Of a DNA stretch of 64,000 bases, positions 35,501 to 45,954 are shown one piece after another; position 1 is the stretch's first letter, and every line of letters begins with the position of its first letter. A program made the translations under genes and the position numbers. The DNA lies in assembly GCA_001584585.1 (NCBI GenBank), contig LSYV01000034.1, positions 633,443-697,442 on the forward strand, written 5' to 3'. Source of the DNA: Gonium pectorale (Eukaryota > Chlorophyta > Chlorophyceae > Chlamydomonadales > Volvocaceae). Below the pieces are notes generated by a model that was given only the letters and a program-made list of their open reading frames with translations, was not told the origin of the DNA and did no database searches.

Positions 35501-36732
35501 NNNNNNNNNNNNNNNNNNNNNNNNNNNNNNNNNNNNNNNNNNNNNNNNNNNNNNNNNNNNGCTGGCTTGTGGACGCCGACGCCTGTGCCTGCTGGCTTGT
35601 GGACGCCGACGCCTGTGCCTGCTGGCTTGTGGACGCCGACGCCTGTGCCTGCTGGCTTGTGGACGCCGACGCCTGTGCCTGCTGGCTTGTGGACGCCGAC
35701 GCCTGTGCCTGCTGGCTTGAGGCGCCTGCAAGCGAGCTGTGCACACCCGGCCACCAGGCTGCTTGCACGTATGTACCAGGGGCTCTCAATGGGCAATGGG
35801 CAGGGGCCTGCTGTTGCTGCTGCTCTTGCGGCCATGGCGGCTGCGGCAACGGAAGCTGCAGCCCTGTTGTGGTGGCTCCGAGCTCGGCAGTGCAGGTCAG
35901 AGGCGGGGCGACGGCATGCTCGCCATCCGGTTGTGCGCACACTCCGGACTGTAGCCTCTCAGCTCGGTAACCGGCTAGGTTCGCAGTTCTTGTCAAGGCA
36001 ACGCTGAGAAGCGGGGCGTGGGATGCGCCATGGTGCCTACTCCAACCAGCGTGTGACCACGCGCCCCACTGCTCCGCGGCCTGTCCCGACTCCGGCCTGT
36101 TCCCATGTGCCGGGTAGGGGTAGCGGGGACGGGGGTTAGGGCCCTCCGCGGTAATTCCATCTGTGTTGACGGTTTTAGGTAGCCCCTGGTGGCGCAGAGC
36201 CGGCGCTTGCGATGGCGGCTCCGCATGGGGAAAGGCGAAGGCCGGAGTCTCGGCTCTGTAACAGTGTCCCTCCGTAGAGCCGTGGGCGGACGCCGTCGGT
36301 GGCTGGCTTTCGGGAAGGTGCGCCACGGGCAGGGTCCATAAAGCCGCAAGCTGCACACCAGCAACTGCGACTGACGGTGGACACTGCGGCTCTGCACTTT
36401 GTTGACCGCCGGGGGGGCGCCATTCGTGCAGGCCAAAGTGTCCTGTTGTGCGCTCGCCGGGCGCTGTACGGCGGCGCTTCACGTTGCCCACTTCACACTG
36501 CCCGCTGCCGGATGCGCTCGCAGCTATGTTGGTGTGATCAGCCAGGGGCACCGTCCTCCTATCGTCCTTCAGGGCCTGCTGACACCGGTCGGCCGCGTCC
36601 AGTGCCCGCTCGAGGTCTGCGAGCTCGTCTGATGACAGCTGCAAGGATGGGAAGCGCGCTCCAGTGCCTGGTATGGCGCAATGCGGTCTGTGCGTGCTCA
36701 GCATGTGCAGATACCTGGATCGCCGCTTCCAT
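29592..36732 (-). CDS. Werner-type 3'-5' exonuclease domain protein with long Gln-rich N-terminal region (contains assembly gap)
   Basis: Predicted exons: 36732-36715, 36638-33134 (with the N gap), 32792-32686, 32415-32323, 32067-31976, 31558-31508, 31240-31184, 30905-30851, 30576-30480, 30009-29592. Every junction is GT-AG and phase-compatible. The C-terminal third is a DEDDy exonuclease: LVYSGRV then YAATAVEVDWLLSEL; MVGLDMEWRP (motif I, Asp and Glu); NPTALVQICYP; HVIHCGITPRLRELLE; VGVNISGDASKLKRDYG (motif II Asp); LPKPNNIRCGNWEKRPLD; and RYAALDAYAGL (motif III, Tyr and Asp). All four metal-binding acidic residues are present, so an active 3'-5' exonuclease of the WRN/WEX type is expected. 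The N-terminal ~1,100 residues are Gln/Ala/Pro-rich with an NLS-like KRRR and a 10-residue repeat. No helicase domain follows. The first exon (MEAAIQ) is tentative. Ends in an Ala/Gly-rich tail. Confidence 0.82.
34824..34865 (-). repeat. CAG/CTG run encoding polyglutamine
   Basis: On the plus strand CTG repeats (GCTGCTGCTG...) run with one or two interruptions. On the coding minus strand they give a stretch of about 13 Gln with a few Leu in the Gln-rich region of the exonuclease gene. Other shorter CAG runs occur at about 34650-34740. Confidence 0.8.
35046..35725. repeat. 30-bp coding minisatellite with internal assembly gap
   Basis: The 30-bp unit starting GCTGGCTTGTGGACGCCGAC begins at 35046 and recurs every 30 bp to 35226 on the left, then at 35561 and every 30 bp to 35711 on the right. 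In the minus-strand coding frame each unit gives SQQAQASAST. All six frames are open through the repeat, so long open frames on the other strand (GLWTPTPVPA, LVDADACACW) are by-products. Confidence 0.95.
35234..35560. other. Assembly gap (327 N) of wrong apparent length
   Basis: The gap falls inside the 30-bp repeat. Unit starts at 35226 and 35561 are 335 bp apart, five more than eleven units. A gap of 322 bp would keep the register and would also restore the coding frame between the two parts of the exon, which as given are out of frame. Confidence 0.95.
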
Positions 36733-37519
36733 AGCCCAGCAAGATGACGGCGAGGTTTCATGCAGCACACTAGCACTTCACAGAAGTGTGCTGCGTGGTT
36801 GAGGTTGCATCAAAAGCGCGTGACTGGTGGCTGTGGTGAACGGGCCCTAGGCCCCTAGCTGTATGATACGTATACAGGCCTAACCGTCTGATACACGAAC
36901 TTGCTGCTTTGCAAACGCTTCTTGCAACGACAAAAGATTCACGATCCAAGATCCAACATTGACAACGCACGCTTGCACGGGCTGCACTTGCACTTGCCGC
37001 TTGCGAGCTCGCGGTGGCGAAGTATTGGAAAAACTGCAGCCCCGGACTCCCACTACGGTACTGATGAATTAACTCGCCCATGTCGATGTCGAAAACGGTC
37101 TAAGTGGAGCCAAGCTGGAACAAGTCATATGACAAAACGCATAGTTGTGTGGAGCTTCTGCAAGCAACTGCCCGTGGTGCAGTGATGCGGTGATGACCCT
37201 TGTGGAGGTCTTGCGGAGCCCAACTAACACCCCCAAACAGATACGCCAGGACATCAGTGACCATGCGGTACCAGTGGGACGGGTAGCATTTATCGGGTCT
37301 AACCCGGGTGACGATTGTGCACCGGGGTGCACCCAGCTGCCGCCTCCTGCCTGTACCTCATAACGGACCTTGTATCTGTGCGCCAAACAAAGACCAGGGA
37401 AGCAGGCGACACGTATCATCCTCTATATCCATACCCCACTTCACGCAAACGTGCCTCCTGCAACCCGCAGCCATGCTCACGTGATACCTGTCCCGCAGAG
37501 CCACACAGTCCCAAGAAGC
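36733..37519. other. Interval between two tandem minus-strand genes
   Basis: It should hold the promoter of the exonuclease gene and the 3' UTR of the upstream fucosyltransferase-like gene. A minus-strand open frame at 36770-37081 has no recognisable domain. I see no other supported feature. Confidence 0.4.
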
Positions 37520-40500
37520 TCACAATCGCAAACTTCTGGTTGAAGTGCTGCTCCCATTAGCCTGAGGCAGCTTCAGGCCCTTTTCGCGCGCCAGCATCTG
37601 TCGCCACTTGTCCGTGCCGCTGGCGTTGAAGCCGGGTCGCTTGTACCACGCAGGCACGTCGATGGGGCGAGTCTCATAATCAATACCCCCAAAAAAGGAG
37701 TATGAGTCCTCAGGCGGAACGCCGTGCCCCAGGCGCTCCTGAACTATTGTGCCCGTCATACTGCTCTCCTGTGGGTGGGGCGGGGTGGGTGGTGAGCTCT
37801 GATGTCAAAGCTTGCAATGCTTCAAGCCGCACTGCCGAAATGCCGAAGCCAGGGCTCCCGTGCTGCAAAACGCAGAGCGCGCAGACGAGCCACGCCGAAC
37901 AAGGCTGCTATCATCGGTCCCTCAGCGCCGACCACACCTTCGTGCCGACGAACGCCTTGGCGCGGATGCACACCGCCTCCTCGACCATGGCCAGGAGTGA
38001 GTACGATACGTTTGTCGCCATTGCACCAGAGCCACCTGTTGAGGAGCAACCACCGGTTTTAGCGCGAGGGATGTTTGCGAGGGCAGGCGCAAGCGCGGCA
38101 CAATGAAGTGGTCTGTGCTCTCTGGCATTTTGCTGGCGCTTCGGAGGGAGCGACGGCGTACAACGCATATTTCCTGTGGCCCGCAGCGCAAGCGCAGCCG
38201 ATGCTGCGAAGCAGGCATCCCGTCCGTACTCCCGCCATGGTGCGAAACTTCATCCCGCAGCGACCCTCTGCTCACCTGTTGCGGAGCTGTTGATGTCTTT
38301 GAGGTCCATGAACAAGGGTTCCACGCCAGCTCTCCGCAGCTGGGACTGGACCACCGACCTCACCTTCGGGTGACACATCACGAAGGTTGTGTTGGTGCGG
38401 TACTTGGCCATCAGGTGCTTGATGGAGGGCACAAACCTTGGTGACGAAGGATGGAGGTCAAAGCGAGCGCACATTCGACCGGGTTAGCATACCCGACACA
38501 TCTATGTGGACAACATGTCTTACAGCGCCATCAGGATATGAGAAAGGGGATTATCGGTCAGCGTACAGAGCTGATGCACCACAACCAGTGCCACAAAGTG
38601 GCAGCGGCAAGCTACGCGTTTTCCTAGGACCCAAGCCCAAGCCCACTGACGCCCTGCTGAAACCCAATGGAGGGTTGCCTCACGGGAGGGCTGCCTGTCC
38701 CTCTCGTTGTCTGCGCCCTTTCTCGCCTCTCCGCTGGTAACCTTTAAAACCAATAGGCCCTTGCATGTTGGTACAGTAAGACTTGAAGGCCTCACCGTTG
38801 CCGAGATATGCACTCACCGAGGTCTCAAGTACGCATTGTTACACACCGCTTTCATCTTGGCCTACAATTCAAGAGACCATTTTCATGCATGGGCCCAGTC
38901 TTGCAAGCAGGACAGGACACAGACAGAGGCACAGTTGGTAAAGCCTGAGGCACAGGCGAGCATAACATGTGCATACGGGAACTGCGCACCAGGCAGCTCC
39001 CGTGCGGTGTCGTATGGGCACGTCGATAGTAATAAAGGTTCCATGTTGAGCACTCACCGCTCGTTCTGGGCCCTCTTCCATTAGCCACGCGCTTAAGCAT
39101 GGGTCCGGGTACGGTCGGAGGTGCACCGCTACGTACTGTATGCCGCCAAGCCGTTCCCTTATGAAGCGGTCGGCCATGTCGAACAGCAGCTGGGACTTGC
39201 GCAATGACGACGCCAATTCCTTATACACCCGACAGCACGTGTCGCGGCACGGCACCAGCAGCGGGCCAGCCAGCCACTGACTGACGGAAGGAAGGGGAAA
39301 GCGAGGCAAAGCGAGAGCCAACAGCCTCGTTGGCTCGCGTCACGCAATACCAACAGAGTATGCCGACGCTCCCTCGCAGCGTCCGTGCACACGCGCACCT
39401 CCGGTTGCGAGTTGTGAATGCGCTGTACGCAAGTGCACACTGGCGTTGACTACCTCACCTGCCGTACAGAAGGCCGTGAAACGTCTGCACCCCGACGACC
39501 TTGTACGGCGCTATTAGTTTCCGGAGCTCCGCGATGCGGTCCTCCGTACAACCGTCCCAGCTGGTCACCGGCGACACAATCCACTCTCGCTCGGGCGGGC
39601 CCTGGAAGCCCTGCTCCTTGATCAACCCCATTGTGTAGAGCCTCTGCGTTCGGTTATGAATTGAAGCGATACAGACAAGTCAGCACTTGCCCGTGTGCTG
39701 CCTTTCAGGTGATAACTGTTTCGAGCACATGTGTCCGATGCGAGGAACCCGCCAGCGCGTGGAGGAATGCTGGATGCCCATCGACTCGGCGGGAGGACCA
39801 GACACGGCTGAGCTTACCACCGGACGCAGTTGCGCCCCCCCCACAAGGCTTATCTGGACGCGCGATATACGGTAGTGCCAACTGTCTGCCCAAGAACCAC
39901 ACTGCATTACCAGCCCAGTGCCGTGCTCATGCCAGCACCTGCACCGTGAGCCCCTCATGTTTGATCACCCATTCCGCAGCGCTTACCTGGCTGGGAGGCA
40001 CCAGCAGCAGCACCGCATCCATTCGCCCACTCCATGCCTTCCCGCCCAGACGCTGCGGCAGCTCCGACGAGAGGATGGTGGCAGTCTTACTCTGCAGGGA
40101 GGGTCCGGTGGCGTTTTGCCCCGTGTTTTCCATACCCCGACTGCATGCCTAGTACCGCCCCGCTCTTCAACGCTGTCTGATTTGTGTTGAACTGTTTGAG
40201 CGTGTCCCCTAGCGCCCCAAACCAGGACTCGTACTGCTGCCCATGTGGAGTCCGCGAATGAGGCAGCCACCCGCCCCTCACACCACTTCATGTCTGTGGG
40301 CAATCATAACAGGACCTTAAATCAGAGCCCACCCGGCCCTAAGCCACGCATGGTTACCTTGAGAAACTGCACGTCGAAAAGCTCCGTGGCCCGCATTGGC
40401 TCCTCGATACGATCCGTAAACTTATGTGACCGCAGGTCGGGCAACACGAGCGTCCCACCCAGGATGTTCGCCAGTGCGAGTGTCTCCTTGATTGCATTGA

Positions 40501-41353
40501 TCTGGTTGTTGGGGCCTGGGCAACAGCCGAGCTCAAAGTTTGGACTGCCCCCCAGTCAGCTTGCCGAGGTGGAGCGACATGTGCTTGCAATACTAGGACG
40601 ACCAAGCGGGGTGTGCGGAAGGAGCACGTTGCACGGCAGGGCTGTGGCCATGCGCCGCTCGTGTCCTGGGAATGCAATGGTGGACGCCAGGCAGTTGACG
40701 TCAATCGTACATTGGATAGCGGGCGCTAGCCAAGAGTGGGTTCGGTGCGCTGCCCCCGGCCTTGGAAAGGCGGAGTCCGCGTGCGACCTGCTATGGCACG
40801 CAGGCCCAGGCTACACACATGGCTCCATATACTGCTGCATGGAACGCTACTGCCCTCCCAGGAGCCCTTCATGACGTCGAACTGCCAAGCGCCCTTGCCC
40901 GCACAGACTGTGAAGCACCGTACAGGGCTTGTGTGGCGCTACTTGGCTTCCCTCATCATGCAGCGTAACGCGTGTTAAGGCTGCACAGTTGCCTTTTGCA
41001 GCCCTGCCACGAACCCCCAAGGTGCACGCACCCGCTGCACTATTTGATTGCTGGGTGTTAGCATTGGGCTTGCATAGCAGGCGGGCACGAACATGCTCCG
41101 GACATAGCCCGACCCGTGGACGCGGACCCGTCCCACACGGCCACACTGCTCAGACGTCCTGTGAGGTGGCTGGGATCCACACTGCCTGGGATCCCCACGA
41201 CTGCCCTCAGCCAGTAACCACGCCGCACGTACCGTGCATCATGAGCGGAACCAGGAAGGGGCCGCCCGGGGCCGTGCCGATCTCCGCAGCCAAGGCAAAC
41301 CATGTGGCTAACCAAGCGCAAAGGATAGCCGTGATGAAGGCTGCGCCACGCAT
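37520..41353 (-). CDS. GDP-fucose protein O-fucosyltransferase-like protein (paralogue A)
   Basis: Exons: 41353-41233, 40515-40358, 40091-39987, 39643-39459, 39280-39058, 38861-38818, 38436-38276, 38035-37938, 37768-37520; all GT-AG, phases agree, 447 residues. Residues 1-23 form a signal peptide (MRGAAFITAILCAWLATWFA), so the protein enters the secretory pathway. O-fucosyltransferase family blocks: FLVPLMMHG then GPNNQINAIKETLALA with LVLPDL; ELFDVQFLK; an ESPV-like REWIVSPV; QWLAGPLLVPC; VHLRPYPD (the HLR motif with the catalytic Arg); FVMCHPKVRSVV; and EEAVCIRAKAFVGTK, the C-terminal donor-binding region. The family transfers fucose (or a related sugar) to protein or glycan acceptors, usually in ER or Golgi. 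The acceptor is unknown; algal genomes carry divergent members that may modify extracellular matrix glycoproteins. It is head to head with paralogue B and shares its exon sizes from exon 5 onward. Confidence 0.85.
38682..38752 (+). repeat. Copy 2 of the ~70-bp dispersed repeat, inside an intron of paralogue A
   Basis: CACGGGAGGGCTGCC through CTGCGCCCTTTCTCGCC to GTAACCTTTAAAACC matches 15632-15705. It lies in the intron 38817-38437, opposite in strand to the gene, and the intron is longer than its neighbours, as expected after an insertion. Confidence 0.55.
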
Positions 41354-41637
41354 GGAGCCTAACTACAGTTCGGTCCTCACAATCATTGAGTTATTGCGTT
41401 ACATACAAATCTTCATGTTACAATCAGCGTTTCAACGCATTTGTGTTGCCGCAGCCTGGAGGTCACAGCGTCCCGACATTGCCGGGGGGTGTTCGTATAA
41501 TGCCAAAAGAGCTCCCAGAGAGCACAGTCCGGCTGTGCATATTAGCAGGGGAAAGATTGCAGATTATGGGTGAACATGGCAGTAGCACCAGCTGTCACTT
41601 CATAGTATAACGATGTAAAGTACAGCTTGGAACACCG
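41354..41637. promoter_or_regulatory. Shared divergent promoter of the two fucosyltransferase-like paralogues
   Basis: Only 284 bp separate the two start codons (41353 minus, 41638 plus). This is less GC-rich than the coding regions on either side, with short A/T-rich runs such as GTTACATACAAATCTTC. Both core promoters must lie here unless there are non-coding first exons. Confidence 0.65.
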
Positions 41638-44600
41638 ATGATGGATCGTCTCATGGGCGCCCCGTGGCGGGCAGCCTTCATGGTGGTATCCTGCGTGGTG
41701 TCCTGCGTGGTGGTGTCCTGCGCGTCGGCCGCGCATGGCGTGGCGGCCTCACCGGCTCAGCGCTCAGCGTACCTTGTGCCCATCATGACTTATGGTAGGC
41801 GCAGCGAAGGATGGGATGGTCAAGGGGCCCGGGAAAGAATTAACGTGGGAAGCGCACACGACACCCCGCCAGGCTGGGCTTAGGGGAAATATTACAGCGG
41901 GTATAACACAGCCGTCTCTCAGCGGCGTACGCCCCAAGCCGCCACGGTCTCTGCTGTTCTGCAAGGCAGGACATCCCTACACAACTGGCACCGGCCCCTT
42001 CCAGCTCTGAAGTCTCGGCCCTTAACTGCTCCCTGCTGCTGTGTCAGGCCCCAACAATCAGATCAACACTGCCAAGGAAACCCTGGCGCTCGCCAAGATC
42101 CTGGGGCGGACCACGGTGCTCCCGGACCTCGTCTCACACCAGTTCACAGGTGCGAGGTTGGTCCCGCGGTCTACGGGCCCCGACTTCCGGTGTTTTGCCC
42201 AAGGCGCTTCGGGGATAAGTGGGCTCCGGCGTCCTCAGTAGAGAAGCCGGAGGTTGGCGCACATCATCCCGACCCGTCTGAGCGGCGGAGGGTTCCTAGC
42301 GTCGCAGCTGGCGAGGCATTCCCCGGGGCGCTTCAGAGCGCGCGCCTATACTGTACATGCCGCTCTCGGCTCGGTCTCCCGGAAGTGCTGAGGACATTCT
42401 GCGACCAGTCTCGCTTGCGGGCTTGCCGGCTGGTTAAATGGCAGTTTACCGCGCAAAGGGCTTCACGTGGTGCCCGCGCTAGCCCACGCCGCCGCCCGCC
42501 CTTGCTCACTGCCGCTCGCAGACAAGACAGACGACCCCATGCCGTTCGCGGACCTCTTCGATGTACAGCACGTCAAGGCACGTGTGCTCTCCCGTCGCTC
42601 GTCATCGGCCCCGCCCTTCTCCCCCACGCACCATGCCTTGCAGAGGGGTCCGACCCATGCCAATAGCCGCGCGGGAGGCGCACGCACACTCCGCACTGCA
42701 GCACCATCAGTAGCAGCAGGCGGGGGCGGTGGGGGGCTGCAATCGCTGCATGCGCGAAGAGGCCAGCCCCGCCATATGCTGGGCGCGGACCAAGCATGGC
42801 GCTGACTGGGGCCGAGGCTGATGCGCCAGCGCCCCGGCTCGCCCCGTCCGCCCTGTCGGCCCAGTTCCCCCTGCCCAACTCACCTTCCCACATGTAGTCC
42901 AGAACGGACTCGATTTTGATGGAGGAGCTTCCGGGGCAGCTGGGCGGTGAACAGGGCGGAGCAGCCTGGAGCGGGACGCTGGATGCGGTGCTGCTGCTGG
43001 CGGCGCCTGACCAGGCACGTACGACTGCGGCGGGTGTGCAGGAGACGATGGGGCGAGGGCAGCAGCGCCCTGCATTGGTGGGAGCTCTCCCCAGGTGCAG
43101 CTCAGGCTTTGGGTAGCTGGAATGTCAATCAATCTGAGTTTCCTCACCTTCACTGCGGTTCTGCGCCCCGCGATGCGACCCGACTTCTGCACGCCAGCAA
43201 TTGTACCGCGCGTACATGACAAGGACCGTTGCGGCGGCAAGCATGCAGCTTGGGCCGAGAGTCCAGCCTTACGCGTTCGGCCGCCGCACACAGCGCCCCA
43301 TCGCGAGGCTGTCCACCCAGCACACCCGCTGACCCGCAGCCCCGCCTAGTCGAGATGATGCCGAGCACCATCCGGGCCATGGGTCTGAAGACGCCCCCGC
43401 CGGACCGGTGGCTCACGTCACCCGTGGCCTGCTGGTTCGGCTGCACTCCAGATCGCATCGCGCAGCTCAGGGCGCTTATCGCGCCGCACCGGGTGGTGGG
43501 CGTGGTCACGTCGCACGGGCTCCTGTACGGCAGGTACGGCAGCGCCACGGGCTGGGGTTGCCGCCATCGTGTTGCTGTCGGGATGTCCAACTCCGGTTCC
43601 TCCTCTTCGCGTCTCTTATATTTCCCGGCGGGCAAGTGGCCGGCAGCAACTCCCTCCCGTTCCCCTTGCCTTGTCCATGCCTGCCCCGGTGGTGCGATTG
43701 CACGGGCACGTCGTCTGCGGCCTGCCGTTCCTCACAAGCCACTGGCTGGCCGGCCCGATGCTGCTGTCGTGCAAGGACGCGTGCTGCCAGGCTTACAAGG
43801 ACACGGCGCTGCACCTGCGCATGTCGCCGGCGATCTACACCATGGCTGACCGCTTCGCGCGGGGGGCGCTGGGCGGCCAGCCCTTCCTCGCCGCCCACGT
43901 GCGGCCCTTCCCCGACGGCTGCGTTAGGCTTTGGTCTCGGCCCGGCATGCTGCAGGACATGGTGGGTTGTCGGTTCATGGATCCGTGTGCAGGGGCCTGC
44001 AAGGTTGTGGGTTGGGGAATCGCGGCGCACCGTCTGCCCCGGGCGGACGGAGGGGGCAGCCAGGCATAAGGCATGGTGCACCAGATTCTGAGTGGCGGGA
44101 AGGACAGGCACGCATGGCACAGGCAGTGCTAAGCTGCTGGGCGCGGCATGTCGCATGCGTGGCATGGGGGCCAACGTTGCCCCCTTGGGCCGTCCCCTGT
44201 CCTGCTTTGCCACGCAGGACCGCGTGAAGCGCATTTGCGGGAACTGGTACTTGGCAGAACGGTGAGTGCGCCCGGGCGGGAGAGCGGGAGTTGAGCAGGG
44301 GAAGACGATGTCCGGCGTGTGTTCCGTCGTACGCTGTGCAGTACGTCGCCCCACAGCTTCCGCAGCGCGGAGGTGGGAGTCCAGTTAGGGCGGCGGGAGA
44401 TGGGAGGTCCGGAGACCCGCAGGTGAACGGAGCCAGAGACAGCCTGCGTCGCCTTCGTTACCGTACGTCGATGGTCCTATCTTCACCTAATGCCATGCTG
44501 TCTCCGATACGTCCCTGCCTCCAGCCTTGCACCGCCCCATCCGTGCCTTTGGCCCTGGCCCACGCCGCCCATCGGGTACACACGCGAAGTCGATGACCCA

Positions 44601-45954
44601 CCCGCCCCAGATCACAGCAGACGCGCAGGCGGATCTTGCACGCGGGGCAAGTCATAAATGCCATGCCGCCCCCCTGCTGTTGCGCCTGCCCGTCATTCCT
44701 TTCGCCCCGACAGCCTCGCGCCGTCCATGAAGCATCTGATGCGCAAGTACGGCGTAAGCAGGCTCTTCATCATGGCGCACCCCAAAGTGCGGGCCAACGT
44801 GCTGCTGCTATTCAGCCAGATGGGGATCAAGCCCGTGTTCATGGACTTTGAGGACGTGGCGCCCAGCGAGGGAGGTGCGTGCGGGGCCGGGCATTTCGCA
44901 GGGTGTGGGCGAGTGCGCGGGACGGGCGGCAGCTGAGCAGACGTGGGTGCGCGGCTCGGCTGGCAAGGGGCAACCCGAACGGTGGCGTAGGTGGTTGGCA
45001 CGTGGTCCGCGTGCAGTGCATGTGGCGGCGCATCGAGGGTGGCATCGAGGGTCAGGAGCATGCGCCCTGAGGGAGCGGTGTCCTGGCCGCCCAACGCCAG
45101 TAAGTCCTCACCCTCGGAAACCAAGCCCGACACAACCCTGTCGCCCCGGCTTACCCAGATGAACACATGTCGCCTCAACCCCAGCGCTGACACGGCCCAC
45201 CCGCCCTTCCATCCCAGCAGCCACCTCGGCCGCCCCGACCGCCAACATGAGCATCTCGCTCCTGGGCTTGGTGGAGGTGGCGCTATGCACGCGCGCCAGG
45301 GCCTTCGTGGGAACCAAGGTGTGCGGGGTCGGTGGGGCCTCCGTCGGGGATGCCCGGTTTTGGGTCGGTATGTGAGCCGGTCCCGGAGCTGTCAGCGCAG
45401 CGCCTTGGGCACGTGCATGGCTGCACCGTTGCCGCATGGCCGATGGCGCTGGTGGGCCCGCATGTCTGATCTGCCGCACGACCGTGGGGCCGCGACGCAG
45501 CTGCACAATGCACGCGCCCCCCCCCCGTACATGCGTACGGCGAGGCGAGGCCGCGGGGACTCATGGGCCCTCGCTGCCACCAGGGGGACCAGGCACCCGC
45601 GCCGTACCCCTCCTCGTCCCCTCGCCCTGTGCACGGCAGGAGAGCAGCATGACGGCGACGGTCATCCACGAGCGCATCAGCCAGAACGCGTCCAGGGACG
45701 AATCACACGACTCGTACTGCTTCTTCCGCCGCCCGGCGTACAACGCTCGTCCCATCCCCATCAAGGATTGGTACCGGAAAATGAATTATAGCTTGTCGGG
45801 TCCGGAGGAGTGGCGGCAGAAACAGATACGCGCCGGCATTGTGAGCTGGACGCCTGAGACCGTCCGCCTTCGAATTCGAGAGCGTGTTGGCATGCAACAG
45901 AAACACACGCTGCCTGCGGAGGGCGATGCGGATCATCCAGCGGACGTAGAGTGA
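41638..45954 (+). CDS. GDP-fucose protein O-fucosyltransferase-like protein (paralogue B)
   Basis: Exons: 41638-41794, 42048-42149, 42522-42577, 42898-43014, 43340-43533, 43739-43961, 44218-44261, 44714-44874, 45221-45318, 45640-45954; 488 residues. Residues 1-34 form a signal peptide rich in Val/Ser/Cys. Family blocks: YLVPIMTYG then GPNNQINTAKETLALA with TVLPDL; DLFDVQHVK; WSGTLDAVLLL; HWLAGPMLLSC; AHVRPFPD (HLR motif as HVR, catalytic Arg kept); LFIMAHPKVRANV; EVALCTRARAFVGTK; and a C-terminal region sharing the SYxFF and W(Y)..E(R)WRQ pattern with paralogue A. The last five exon junctions match paralogue A exactly in phase and nearly in length (223, 44, 161 and 98 nt in both). Introns after exons 3 and 4 begin with GC instead of GT; phase and the paralogue both demand these boundaries. 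A phase-1 intron splits the second coding block, absent in A. Confidence 0.87.
42578..42897 (+). other. GC-AG intron (paralogue B intron 3)
   Basis: The exon ends HVK with AAG|GCACGT. The next GT (four bases on) would put the following exon in a frame that stops early. Paralogue A has AAG|GTAACC at the same codon. The acceptor is CATGTAG at 42891-42897. Confidence 0.75.
43015..43339 (+). other. GC-AG intron (paralogue B intron 4)
   Basis: The exon ends APDQ with CAG|GCACGT, while paralogue A has CAG|GTAAGC after the matching PPSQ. The acceptor is GACCCGCAG. The donor hexamer is the same as that of intron 3. Confidence 0.75.

Noticed and set aside
34680..36007. Long plus-strand open frames (GLWTPTPVPA and LVDADACACW repeats)
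   Set aside because: They exist only because the 30-bp minisatellite is open in all frames and because gap bases read as X. The minus strand carries the conserved gene.
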